Made by a program: the position numbers and the translations under genes. Positions 1 through 8,691 of a DNA stretch of 64,000 bases are shown piece by piece. Origin of the DNA: Tetraselmis striata (taxonomy: Eukaryota > Chlorophyta > Chlorodendrophyceae > Chlorodendrales > Chlorodendraceae); assembly GCA_006384855.1 (NCBI GenBank), contig VCJN01000731.1, forward strand, positions 104,903 through 168,902. The letters run 5' to 3'. The stretch's first letter is position 1. Each line of letters opens with the position of its first letter. The notes beneath the pieces were generated by a model. It was not told where the DNA came from, searched no databases, and saw only the letters and a program-made list of their open reading frames with translations.

Positions 1-316
1 TGACCCTCTTGATTTCTAGAGTTGACTGAGTTCCCGAATATTGAGCCATCTGACAAGTGAGCCCCTACAGGTCGGGACCATGGCCTGCCTGATCCCCGGA
101 TTGATCAAGGCTAAATGCTTGAGGCATCATGTAGATCAAGGCATGCATGCGTAGCTGGCGAGGCATCTGATGATGAGCTGACCCCGCAGTGCTCGACACA
201 CAGTGATGTCCTGTTCATCGGTCTGATGCACCTGATCCTGACATGCAATTGACACTTGCTGCTGCGGTACCGAAGTCGCCGCGCGGATGGCAGAGGACGA
301 CACGCATAGCCCCCAC
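1..316. other. Non-coding flank, nothing recognised
   Basis: No reading frame with convincing coding character and no RNA gene is visible. If the exons at 317-671 belong to a real gene, this stretch would hold its next intron and possibly later exons on the minus strand, but I cannot place them. Confidence 0.4.
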
Positions 317-671
317 CTGGATGGCCTTCACTGCCGCCTCCAGCTCACCATCCACCAGGCTGGTCACCGACGGCCGCCCAAGCCGCGCCTCTGGCTGCTC
401 CTGGAAGCGCGCCACCGTGTCCAGCAGCAGCGCCGCCACTGCAGGCAACAGGCAGCTGGCTCGGTCTGGATGCATTGCCACCGATCGCGCACCCATCCCC
501 AGCCCACAGTCCACCGCTCACAGCCCACAGCTCGCAGCCCACTTGAGACGCACCCTGCTTGTAGCGCGTATCCAGCAGCAGCTGCGGCAGGCCCGCCGGG
601 CGCCGCGCAGAGGCCGCCCGGCCCAGCGTGTCACATATATGCAGTAGCGCCTGCTCCCGCACGAAGGAGTA
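317..671 (-). CDS. Two exons of an unrecognised minus-strand gene (partial)
   Basis: On the minus strand, an exon at 671-554 (preceded by a CAG acceptor at 674-672) reads YSFVREQALLHICDTLGR and ends in LLLDTRYKQ. A GTGCGT donor at 553-548 and a CAG acceptor at 468-466 define an 88-bp intron (466-553). The second exon, 465-317, continues in phase (split Asp codon) with RASCLLPAVAALLLDTVAR and ends in AAVKAIQ before a GTGGGG donor. The joined 89 codons are open, leucine/alanine-rich and look helical, possibly part of a HEAT- or ARM-like scaffold; that is only an impression. I recognise no family. Start, end and further exons are not identified. The consistent intron phase supports it, but short GC-rich open frames can arise by chance. 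Confidence 0.35.
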
Positions 672-2468
672 CTGGCTGCTGGCTGCGCTTGGCGTGGCAG
701 AGGGGGGGGGGGGCACTTAGCTACTGTTTGTTTCAGCAGTCGGTCAGTCAGTTCACTAGTTACTCGTTACACACGTCTGACCAGATTTCATCACGAACTG
801 CAGGCCACACAAATGAACATGGAATCTCGGCAGGGAAACTAGCTGATTTTATACTGGCTGCCTCTGGCTCAGATAAGCAAGTGCAGCTCCTCAGGTGCTG
901 ATCCTGGCAGGCGCTTGACTCCTTTTGGCCCAGGCAACCAGCTTGCCGGTTGCCATCAGGTATGTGCGTGTTTTAGGAGAGGGGGAGGGGGGGGGGCAGC
1001 TGTGAACCTTGCTCAAGCGCCTGGTTCAGGTCTGCTGTCAGTTGTTTTGCGAAGTGGCGACTGCGGCAAGCGGGGAGTTGGGTGGGTGTTTACTCTGTGC
1101 AGCTGGGATCGCTCCCACGGAGTGTCCATTTCAAGCACTGCAGCAACGCATAAGCCCAGCTTCCCACGGATCAACGGGTCAGACGGAAATCCGCCTGCAA
1201 AGGAGTGTTGGGAAGCAGGGAGTCAAAGGAAGGGGTGGTCTGGAAGGGCCGCGGGGCGGGGGGAACCTGGTCAGGTCCTGCGCCATGAGGTGTAACACGC
1301 TGGGCAGTCCGTCAGTCAGTCCGTCCGTCATTCTGTCGCCGCTGCCGGCCGCCGGCGACGGCTGCGCCGAGGTGGTCATCGCCCGAGGTGCTCAGGAGTA
1401 TGCGCCGTGTCCGACAGCAGCTCGCTGGGTGTACCAAGATGGGGGATGTTGCGGTGGTATTCAGCTTTTTGGAGGGGCTGGGCCACAATCATTTGAGATG
1501 TAAACACAGTACAGTTCAGTGATTGCTCGAAATGGGCCCCTGCCGCACTGAAGCGAGAACGGGCCCTAATTTCAACACATTCCCACCCCGTTGGGGCGGG
1601 ATGGTTGCTAGCCCAGGCCCTAGCAAGAAACCCCCGGACCATGACCGCTTCTAGGTCAGCTTCTGGGTCCCCCTAGCTTGCCCAGAAATTGGGCCGGATG
1701 AATCGGCCGTTTGGGTGGTCCCGTGGTGGGGTTCCTGGGCTGGTTCGGAATTAGTGAGTCGGGCCGGTAGAACGTAAGTAAGGGCGGTCCCAACACCGCA
1801 GTCCCGATCACCAAGCAGGTCAAACAGGCCCGAGTGAGTGCCTTCCAGCCACGGTTTCAGTGGCAGGTAGCTTCAAGATAGTGCCACTAATCCGAGAAGG
1901 TAGCGATAGTGCTGGGTATACGCCATACGTGGGCCGGTGGTACGGCATTGAAGGTCGGCGTGCGGCTGTCGGCGGTGAGCGTTCAGAACTCACACCTAGC
2001 CCGAGGGCCTCACCAGCTCACCGTCCCCCAGCTCGACCCCTCACCCTTCGCCAGCTCACAGACTGCTAGCTAAGTAATACCTGCACCTTTATGTTGGTTG
2101 ACTCGTTGTTGGGATGTGTGATCTCACCCTGGCCAGCCGGGATGGTGGGTTATGTCTCGCGCCACCCGAGGATGGTAATCATCCACGATGCCACGGGTCG
2201 GACCGAACGCACCGCGCCGGCGTGTAGCGACCGCGCGACACTCATAGTCGCGATATCACGGCCGTCCGGGGCTCCCTAAAGGGTTTTCCTTACGGCGCGG
2301 TGAGCGCACCATAGCGACGGTGGATGTGCGGGTGCTGCGAATCGGTCACGGCGAGATCAATGACCGCTTCGTGTTGAAATTACTTTCAATTTTATGGGAC
2401 TTTTTCCGGGACTTTTTGGGGGACTTTTTTCATTTCGAATTTTGCCCAAAAAGTATCCGTTACGGTTT
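672..2468. other. Mostly non-coding spacer
   Basis: The stretch holds G runs at 702-713 and 987-996 and scattered short open frames with no recognisable motif. It includes phrases rich in GGGCC and GGTGG around 1,680-1,790. A T-rich segment with three spaced copies of GGGACTTTTT-like sequence lies around 2,397-2,430. No gene can be supported here. Confidence 0.4.
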
Positions 2469-2496
2469 GTGACGAGTATTCTCGAATACTCGTCAC
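2469..2496. repeat. Perfect 13-bp-arm palindrome
   Basis: GTGACGAGTATTC at 2469-2481 is followed by two bases (TC) and by its exact reverse complement at 2484-2496, giving a 28-bp hairpin-forming dyad. It follows a T-rich stretch and lies about 95 bp left of the inverted retrotransposon fragments. It could be the tip of a foldback element or a binding site; nothing decides between these. Confidence 0.75.
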
Positions 2497-2589
2497 GCCG
2501 GGAAGTGACGCTCCGGTGACGCCTCGATCGACGTGGCACGTTCTGGTGCGAGTATTTAGCGTTACGCGTTACGCAAGCGTCTTCTATCC

Positions 2590-2728
2590 TTTTGGTGATT
2601 TCCGATATCGCCTTCTGCTGCTAGCTCATGTAATTATTATATGTCTTCTATCCTTCGACCCTAACACAATACAGGTTATGATTGCGCCTCCCCCGACCCC
2701 CGGCCTCTGGCTGTGGCGTGGCCGATGG
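2590..2728 (+). repeat. Inverted fragments of the retrotransposon
   Basis: 2590-2634 is an exact 45-bp reverse-complement match to 3868-3912 (start of the element's 3' UTR). 2687-2728 matches the reverse complement of 8235-8276 (5' leader just upstream of the ORF) with two mismatches in 42 bp. Read in the element's sense (+ strand here), 3' UTR start comes before 5' leader, the reverse of the normal order. The 52 bp between them match neither. The block abuts the end of the ORF-less copy at 2728. Confidence 0.8.
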
Positions 2729-3540
2729 CACTGTGAGATTCAGATGTCATACAGGTGACGAAGCACTACTACTAGCGACTATTATTTATCCGTGAAGGCT
2801 GCTGCTGGTGGCGGCACGTCCATCCAGTTACGTGCGAGTACATCCGGCGTTATTGCCGGCGGGCGATAAATCCTTTTTGTCATCATTCTGGTAGTCGTAC
2901 CAGCCCGGTGAAGCGTACATGGCACTGACGTACAAGGTACAAGGTTGTCCGTGTAGTACCAGGGTAGTACCGTGTGAGGATATATCCTATACCCTCACTA
3001 ACCCTAATCATCATAGCACACTAGCATGTGCGCGTAGCGCGCGCCCGTGATGACGGGCTGCGCCCGCGCCCTGTCGGCCACCCCGCGTCGCCTGATATAT
3101 CAGGCACGGCGCGTGTCGGCCTGTAACAGATCATACTAGACCACCACCATCGCGGAATAGCCACCACCAGCGCACATTCCCTCACATACCGGGTAGTACG
3201 CGATATATTTATTACGCCGGTACCGGGTATCTAGTACCCGGTTCCCGGTACCCGGGCACGATGACGAGAGGTCCTGTGGATAACTACGACTATTAGTACA
3301 TGGGAGCGCAAATCTCAGCCGTACTATTCGGGACACTGGGGAATTTTGTGTACATTATAGCTAGTACTGCTGAACGGGCCTGCCAGCCGTCCGATCAAAG
3401 GTCATCGGATGGGCGGTTTGGCTGCCATGTTTTGCCAAAGAGTGCTCACGTTACATAAATATTCGCGAGGGGGAGGGCGGGGGCAGGCAGCGGTTTGCCG
3501 AAGAATGATTGAATTACAATATTCGCGACAGCTGCCATCG
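2728..3540 (-). mobile_element. ORF-less deletion derivative of the retrotransposon
   Basis: On the minus strand this copy begins at 3540 with the same 5' terminus as the full element (3271-3540 matches 8292-8555). It then jumps at the motif GTCCTGTGGAT into 3' UTR sequence (3262-3191 and 2970-2728, matching 3846-3541 of the full copy). The whole ORF is missing. The jump coincides with a 14-bp direct repeat, GTCGTCCTGTGGAT, present at both ends of the missing internal region in the full element (3853-3866 and 8289-8302). The copy sits directly behind the 3' end of the full element with no intervening base, so the two form a head-to-tail tandem. It is a non-autonomous, internally deleted derivative; whether it can be mobilised in trans is inference. 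Confidence 0.8.
2971..3190. mobile_element. MITE-like insertion, 220 bp, 9-bp target duplication
   Basis: The insertion is absent from the corresponding position of the full element's 3' UTR (empty site GGGTAGTAC at 3776-3784). Here GGGTAGTAC occurs on both sides, at 2962-2970 and 3191-3199. The ends share a short inverted motif, TGTGAGG, near the left edge and its complement CCTCACA near the right. Inside are palindromes AGGATATATCCT (2977-2988) and CCTGATATATCAGG (3091-3104). There is no coding capacity. A 9-bp duplication is typical of Mutator-like elements, but the terminal repeats are too short to assign a superfamily. Confidence 0.65.
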
Positions 3541-3935
3541 GCACTGTGAGATTCAGATGTGACATACAGGTGACGAAGCACTACTCCTAGCGACTATTAT
3601 TTATCCGTGAAGGCTGCTGCTGGTGGCGGCACGTCCATCCAGTTACGTGCGAGTACATCCGGCGTTATTGCCGGCGGGCGATAAATCCTTTTTGTCATCA
3701 TTCTGGTAGTCGTACCAGCCCGGTGAAGCGTACATGGCACTGACGTACAAGGTACAAGGTTGTCCGTGTAGTACCGGGTAGTACGCGATATATTTATTAC
3801 GCCGGTACCGGGGATGTAGTACCCGGTACCCGGTACCCGGGCACGAACCCTAGTCGTCCTGTGGATCATTACATGAGCTAGCAGCAGAAGGCGATATCGG
3901 AAATCACCAAAATAAAAGGCAATCAGAAAGGTCCT
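3541..3935 (-). other. 3' UTR of the full-length retrotransposon
   Basis: This is the region between the stop codon of the large ORF and the element's 3' terminus. 3541-3846 is repeated in the derivative copy at 2728-3262, apart from the MITE-like insertion there. It contains a cluster of KpnI-like GGTACC/GGTACCC palindromic motifs around 3,800-3,840. No poly(A) tail is present; the terminus joins directly to the next copy's 5' end. The outermost 23 bp (3541-3563) recur in reverse complement at 16,406-16,428. Confidence 0.75.
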
Positions 3936-6900
3936 CTACATCGACTGCGGGGTGGAAGCAGGAACATGAGAAGACGCAGAGTGGGCACGAGCACACGCAT
4001 CAGACTTGGCCATCTGCACACCGGCAGAGAGAATGCCGCCCAGGGTACCATGCACGCAAGCCGAGACCCGCTGCAACAGCCCCCGCCGTGTGCGCGACAT
4101 GTGACGGCGGAACTCAGCAGGTTGGCCGGCGACAAAGTTTCGAAGTGCCTGAACGGATTGACCACGAAGAAAGCAAGAGGTCGGGGCGGAAGGACCGCCC
4201 GGGAAGTTGCGCACAGCCAACAGCACCGCGAAGATGTAGACCACAGTCAAAGCGGACTTCCCGAGTCGGCCGCGGTCCTCAACCACAAAAGGGTAGTACC
4301 GGTGAACACCCTGCACTGGGGCGGAAGACGCCCGGTCCGCTGCCAACTTAGCATGCTCCGCCTCGGTCGCCGCGATTCCCGGGATGCACCAGCGGGGGTC
4401 GTTGCTCCAAGTGGGGGTCGTGGAGGACACGCACGCGAAGTCGATCATGTAATCGCACGCTGCCCCTCCCCACCCCGCCAGCGTCAGGTCCGACGGCCGC
4501 GAGCGGTCCGCTGGGCGCAGCCCACTCGTCTCAAGGGTCAAGTCGCCGGCTCCCGAGCGGTCCCGGTCAAGCACCGCCCCCGCATCAATTGCCACAGATG
4601 CCCACAGATTCTTCAAAGCGGTATGCATGCGGTGCTTGTAGTTCGCTACGGGGCATATGGGTAGATGATCCACGATGAAATCCGTAGCGCTCCGGTTCGA
4701 GCCATCCGTAGAGCGAAGCCATAAGGGATCAATACCACACGTTGGGCCAGGGCAAGTGACAAGCGCGGAACCTCCGCGCGGGCAAAGGCCCAGTACCCGC
4801 GCAGCGGCGGCCGCATAAGCAGCATGGGGAATCTTGCGGGCGGACTCGTGATCCGACTGGAAAAGCGATAGGGAGCCCGGCCCGCACGCGCTGTACAGGC
4901 GCAGGGTATCAAGTCGCGAGGCCGCTGCACCAGTACGTTGGAAGCTGAGATCGAGGGCCACGAAGTCACGCAAGCGAATCGCACGGCTGAGGTGGCGTTG
5001 GACAACCATGGTCGTGGGTTGATCATCGGAGGTCGCACCCGAACCCGTACCCGAGGGCGGAGCAGTAGAACCTGGCAGCGATTCTGGGAGGGAAACAGTG
5101 GCTGCTGACGGAGGGTGTGCCACTAATTCGCCCGGCGACGGTATCTTCAGAGCTACAAAAGCGCATGTAGTAACGGTATTGGCAGTACTCGTACCACCGA
5201 TAGGAAGCAATTGCTGGGCAGCAGAGGCGGCCTCACCAGTACCAACTCCAAGAGGAGTGGCCGTAAAAGGAGATGTGGTGACGCGCAATCCTCCGCTAGT
5301 GCTCGTACCCGTACGGGTCGTAGTACCAGCTGCTGGATCCGATGCAGCGGTGGTCGTAGCATTACTGACCGTAAGTAACTCGAAGATCTCGTGGGCGTGC
5401 CCATACGCCGCGCGTGCGCGCCGCACATCTTCTTGCGGTAACGTGGTTAGGGCCCGTACAGTCTCGTACACGCGGCGCGTCTCACGCGCCCATGGCAAAG
5501 CACTCGTAGCCACGGACGACACCTCGGCGCGGACCGCCTCGTATAAGGGGCCAAGGGCGGGCCCGTACTCCCGTACTAGCTTTGGCAGGACAACCGATTG
5601 CGCGGAATAAAACGCCGCAGGGGCCTCGGACTGCAGCAATGCCAGATTCAGACCGCCAAAATCCGCGGGCATACTCATCTGAACGATTGCAGCCTCCATG
5701 CGCGGTGTAGACTGGTCGCAAGCGTCCAGGCCAAGCAGCGAAAACGCAGCCACGGCCTCCAAGAAAGGGTCCAGCTCCGACGGCGGCATCATGCGGCTGA
5801 GGAAGCCAGTCTGCCGCACCGCGCATACGACCAGCAACCGCATGGCCCCATGGTGGCAGCCGTATCCCGACGTGCCAAAGGAGGCGATGCGCTCCAACAG
5901 TGTGGCGTGGGCCTCCCGGCGCCGCCCCAACGCGCCGGTCATCCACTCGGGGTAATGGCTAATAGGAGCACCCAGGTACACGGCGCCATCCTGGACAGGA
6001 TCATCGGCCGGGGTCCGAAATCCTCCCGGGGCCAACTTCTCCCGTACTGTCCGCAACTCGGACTCGCTGTCGCCGGGGTGACGAACGTACCGCGTCTTAC
6101 TGTCCTGTACCATCAGTCCGACTTTGGAAAGCTCCGTGCAGTACTCGTCGAAAACGCGCGGAACGTGGGCCGCGGCAGTGGCCGCGCCGCAATCATCCGC
6201 AAAACTCTGGCAAAAAGTATCAGCGGCGGTACGAGCCACAACCGCTTGCACCGGGCCCGCGATAGCGAGGCAGAAGTATAGCGGGGCCAGGACATCACCC
6301 TGGCGTACACCCGTACGAGACTGTAGGGTGGCGCGCAAAGTACCGGGATCATCCGTCGCGTAGTAGTACAGGTCGCTAGGGCGATCGTACAACATCTGGA
6401 AAAAAGGGATCAGGCCATGTAGCCGCGGGTGCTGAAGCAAGCCGTAAAGTATCGCACCCCGGGATACCTCATTGAAGGCATTCCGAATATCCAGGAGTAG
6501 TAGTCCTTTCCCACCAGTACCACGCCCGCCGAAAAGTTGCAGCGCCACCCGCATGCTCATATACGCCGTCTCACAGCCAGCTCCCGACTGAAAGCTGCGT
6601 TGCACCGGGCCCATGACCTCCCGCGCATCCGCACCCACTTGCCCCAGAGCGTGGGCGGAGGCCAGGCGCACCAGCACGGAGCCGACGCCGAGCGGGCGTA
6701 CTCGCAGCGGCTCGCCGCGCTTTTCCCGCTCCTCGCGCGCGGCGGGGTCGTCCTTGTGGAGCGCAAAGACGGAGCCACTCGCCAAGAAAGCCGCAGTGCG
6801 CGAGTGGCACCGCCCCGCCAGGCAGCGGTTCACCCACAGGCGCCATGAAGGTACGTCTAGGTCCCTGATGTGCTCCCAACGCCACCAGTCCACATGCCCT

Positions 6901-8129
6901 GCGGAAAGGCGGGGTGCACGACGCAGAACCCGCCGCTGGTCCCCCCCCCACCGCATAACCTCATCCGCATTGTCGCCCCACGACGGCGGCGCCCGTTGCA
7001 GGTCCGGCGGTTCTTCGGGGGGAGAGTACTCCGGGCTGGTGGCAGCAGGAGGCGGATGGAGGGCATCGAGGGCAGGGAGCGCCGCAGCGGCGTCAGACAC
7101 CATGCCGAGGTCAGCAGTGTCCAGCGCCTGGCGAGCGCGGCGCAGCTCCTGCACAGCGGTGAGTTTCGCCGCCCGGCGGTGAGCATCCACCACCGCCGGC
7201 GGCACTACCCCATCAGCCGCAGCATCGGCGCCCCCTTCCGCAGCCTCAGCAGCAGCCGCCCGCGCCCTCGCAGATCGCCGGCGCTTCCGTCGGCGGGCAC
7301 TCCGAGATGTGGTCGGCGGCAGCTCACCCGCCTCCATCTGGTAATTATGTAACTCGCTGCCATCCCGCGATTCGCGCCACAGTTGCTGCATCCCGCACAC
7401 CGAGAAGCCGGCGCGCACAGCATCCCCTGCCTCCCACAGCCGCACTCGCCGCTCCGCCAATTTCCGCACAACTGCGGGGCTGCTGGATGGGTAGGGTCGC
7501 AGTAGTAGCCCCGCAAATACGCAGACAGCGCCTTCGGCCCCGTACGACCGGTCGTCGGTAGGAGGGAAGCGGTCAGCATAGGCCAGCGTACGGTCTAGCA
7601 GGGGGAAGAGGACAGGCCGAGCTGCGGGACAGACGCCGACAGCCGTGCCCCGCAGCGGCGTACGGGGCATCTTGCGGTAGACATCGCTGGTAGCGCACCA
7701 CCGAGCGGTGGCCGCGAGAGCGGCATCATGAGCGGCTGAGGCAGGAGCCGGCGCGTGCTGGCGCTGCAGCGCCCGCACGCCAGCCGCCGACGCCGGGAGA
7801 GCCACACCGGGGGGCGGAGCCGTGGGAGGAGGGGGGCTGCAGAACTGGCAGGTGGCGGCACGGGCCGCCGCTTGCGCGCCATGGAACACGTGGTGGCCCG
7901 AGCGCGGGCAGCCGTCTCGTGGGACGCACCGCAGATACACAGAAGGGTCGAAAGTCGTAGCGTAGGCGAGGTGCATGGCAGCTACCTCCGGGTCGTCGGA
8001 CTCCATCCCGTGGTTCACGTGCGTGCACAAGGGGGCTGGCCGCCGGTAGGTGCGTCCGCAGCCGCCATCGCAACACCGGAATTGCCAGTCAACGCCCCCG
8101 CCGGGCGTCGACGATTGCACCCGCGCCAT
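3936..8129 (-). CDS. Non-LTR retrotransposon polyprotein: zinc finger, reverse transcriptase, restriction-like endonuclease
   Basis: A single intact ORF of 1,397 codons runs from the first ATG (8129-8127, context GCGATGG) to TAG; the frame is open further upstream without an ATG. Residues from that ATG: an N-terminal C2H2-like finger (C19/C20, C24, H37, H40), a second Cys/His cluster (C68, C74, C94, C97), and a basic nuclear-localisation stretch near 273-287. The reverse transcriptase core follows: motif A LLLLDIRNAFNEV with D547, motif B RTGVRQGD (609-612 is RQGD), and motif C SFADD with D645/D646, so FADD replaces the usual YADD. Near the C-terminus are C1126, C1131, H1155, C1159, then RPSD (D1214) and YMIDF (D1230). 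This matches the CCHC-plus-PD-(D/E)XK arrangement of early-branching non-LTR elements (R2/CRE/NeSL-like). I see no AP endonuclease or RNase H. The enzyme would nick target DNA and prime reverse transcription there. All three catalytic aspartates are present, so it may be active. Confidence 0.85.
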   Translation of the reverse strand: MARVQSSTPGGGVDWQFRCCDGGCGRTYRRPAPLCTHVNHGMESDDPEVAAMHLAYATTFDPSVYLRCVPRDGCPRSGHHVFHGAQAAARAATCQFCSPPPPTAPPPGVALPASAAGVRALQRQHAPAPASAAHDAALAATARWCATSDVYRKMPRTPLRGTAVGVCPAARPVLFPLLDRTLAYADRFPPTDDRSYGAEGAVCVFAGLLLRPYPSSSPAVVRKLAERRVRLWEAGDAVRAGFSVCGMQQLWRESRDGSELHNYQMEAGELPPTTSRSARRRKRRRSARARAAAAEAAEGGADAAADGVVPPAVVDAHRRAAKLTAVQELRRARQALDTADLGMVSDAAAALPALDALHPPPAATSPEYSPPEEPPDLQRAPPSWGDNADEVMRWGGDQRRVLRRAPRLSAGHVDWWRWEHIRDLDVPSWRLWVNRCLAGRCHSRTAAFLASGSVFALHKDDPAAREEREKRGEPLRVRPLGVGSVLVRLASAHALGQVGADAREVMGPVQRSFQSGAGCETAYMSMRVALQLFGGRGTGGKGLLLLDIRNAFNEVSRGAILYGLLQHPRLHGLIPFFQMLYDRPSDLYYYATDDPGTLRATLQSRTGVRQGDVLAPLYFCLAIAGPVQAVVARTAADTFCQSFADDCGAATAAAHVPRVFDEYCTELSKVGLMVQDSKTRYVRHPGDSESELRTVREKLAPGGFRTPADDPVQDGAVYLGAPISHYPEWMTGALGRRREAHATLLERIASFGTSGYGCHHGAMRLLVVCAVRQTGFLSRMMPPSELDPFLEAVAAFSLLGLDACDQSTPRMEAAIVQMSMPADFGGLNLALLQSEAPAAFYSAQSVVLPKLVREYGPALGPLYEAVRAEVSSVATSALPWARETRRVYETVRALTTLPQEDVRRARAAYGHAHEIFELLTVSNATTTAASDPAAGTTTRTGTSTSGGLRVTTSPFTATPLGVGTGEAASAAQQLLPIGGTSTANTVTTCAFVALKIPSPGELVAHPPSAATVSLPESLPGSTAPPSGTGSGATSDDQPTTMVVQRHLSRAIRLRDFVALDLSFQRTGAAASRLDTLRLYSACGPGSLSLFQSDHESARKIPHAAYAAAAARVLGLCPRGGSALVTCPGPTCGIDPLWLRSTDGSNRSATDFIVDHLPICPVANYKHRMHTALKNLWASVAIDAGAVLDRDRSGAGDLTLETSGLRPADRSRPSDLTLAGWGGAACDYMIDFACVSSTTPTWSNDPRWCIPGIAATEAEHAKLAADRASSAPVQGVHRYYPFVVEDRGRLGKSALTVVYIFAVLLAVRNFPGGPSAPTSCFLRGQSVQALRNFVAGQPAEFRRHMSRTRRGLLQRVSACVHGTLGGILSAGVQMAKSDACARAHSASSHVPASTPQSM

Positions 8130-8291
8130 CGCGCCCACCACCACCGCCGCCCCCGCCGGGACCGCGACCCCCACGGGAGACCCCCTAGCAGAGGGGCATG
8201 GAGGGGCCAGAGGACGCCCCACGGTGCTGAACCCCCACCGGCCACGCCACAGCCAGAGGCTGGGGGTCGGGGGAGGAGTATTAAAATGGTC
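8130..8291 (-). other. Element leader between repeat A and the ORF
   Basis: This GC-rich segment follows repeat A in the sense direction and leads into the start codon. In frame with the ORF it is open back to about 8,290 but lacks an ATG, so it is probably 5' UTR. 8235-8276 is duplicated in inverted orientation at 2687-2728. The 14-bp repeat GTCGTCCTGTGGAT that marks the deletion point of the derivative copy begins at 8289. Confidence 0.6.
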
Positions 8292-8555
8292 GTCCTGTGG
8301 ATAACTACGACTATTAGTACATGGGAGCGCAAATCGCAGCCGTACGTACTTGGTAACACTGGGGAATTTGTAGTACTAGTACTGCTGATCGGGCCTGCCA
8401 GCCGTCCGATCAAAGGTCATCAGATGGGCGGTTTGGCTGCCATGTTTTGCCAAAGAGTGCTCACGTTACATAAATATTCGCGAGGGGGAGGGCGGGGGCA
8501 GGCAGCGGTTTGCCGAAGAATGATTGAATTACAATATTCGCGACAGCTGCCATCG
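8292..8555 (-). promoter_or_regulatory. 5' region of the retrotransposon (repeat A, copy 2)
   Basis: It closely matches 3271-3540 in the same orientation, with a few small differences near 8,336-8,372. The match stops exactly at CATCG (8555); beyond it the sequence enters unrelated poly-G, so 8555 is taken as the element's 5' end. The same end (3540) abuts the 3' terminus of the full element in the tandem. Non-LTR elements usually carry an internal promoter here; that role is inferred. Confidence 0.6.
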
Positions 8556-8691
8556 GGGGATGTGGCCCGGGGGGGGGGGGGGGGGGTGCGGGGGCGGGGG
8601 GACCACGCCCGCCCCGCCCCCCCCCGCCCCCCCTCGCCGCCAGCCGCTCCCGCCTAGGGGGGGGGGGGGGGGGGGGTAAAGGGGGCGGGGG
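8556..8691. repeat. G/C homopolymer block
   Basis: G runs at 8569-8586 (18) and 8657-8676 (20) flank a C-rich stretch, with further short G and C runs between. G-quadruplexes on one strand and i-motifs on the other are possible. Run lengths in assemblies are unreliable. Confidence 0.8.

Noticed and set aside
3936-8222. DIRS or LTR retrotransposon
   Set aside because: The protein has no tyrosine recombinase, integrase, protease or RNase H motif. The flanking repeats are explained by a tandem of a full and a deleted copy.
8130-8222. Start of the large ORF at 8222
   Set aside because: The codon there is GTG. The first ATG, in a good context, is at 8129, so the shorter start was chosen for a eukaryotic gene.
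4088-8657. Plus-strand and other-frame open frames opposite the retrotransposon ORF
   Set aside because: High GC keeps alternative frames open. None has a motif, and the minus-strand frame carries all the conserved RT residues.
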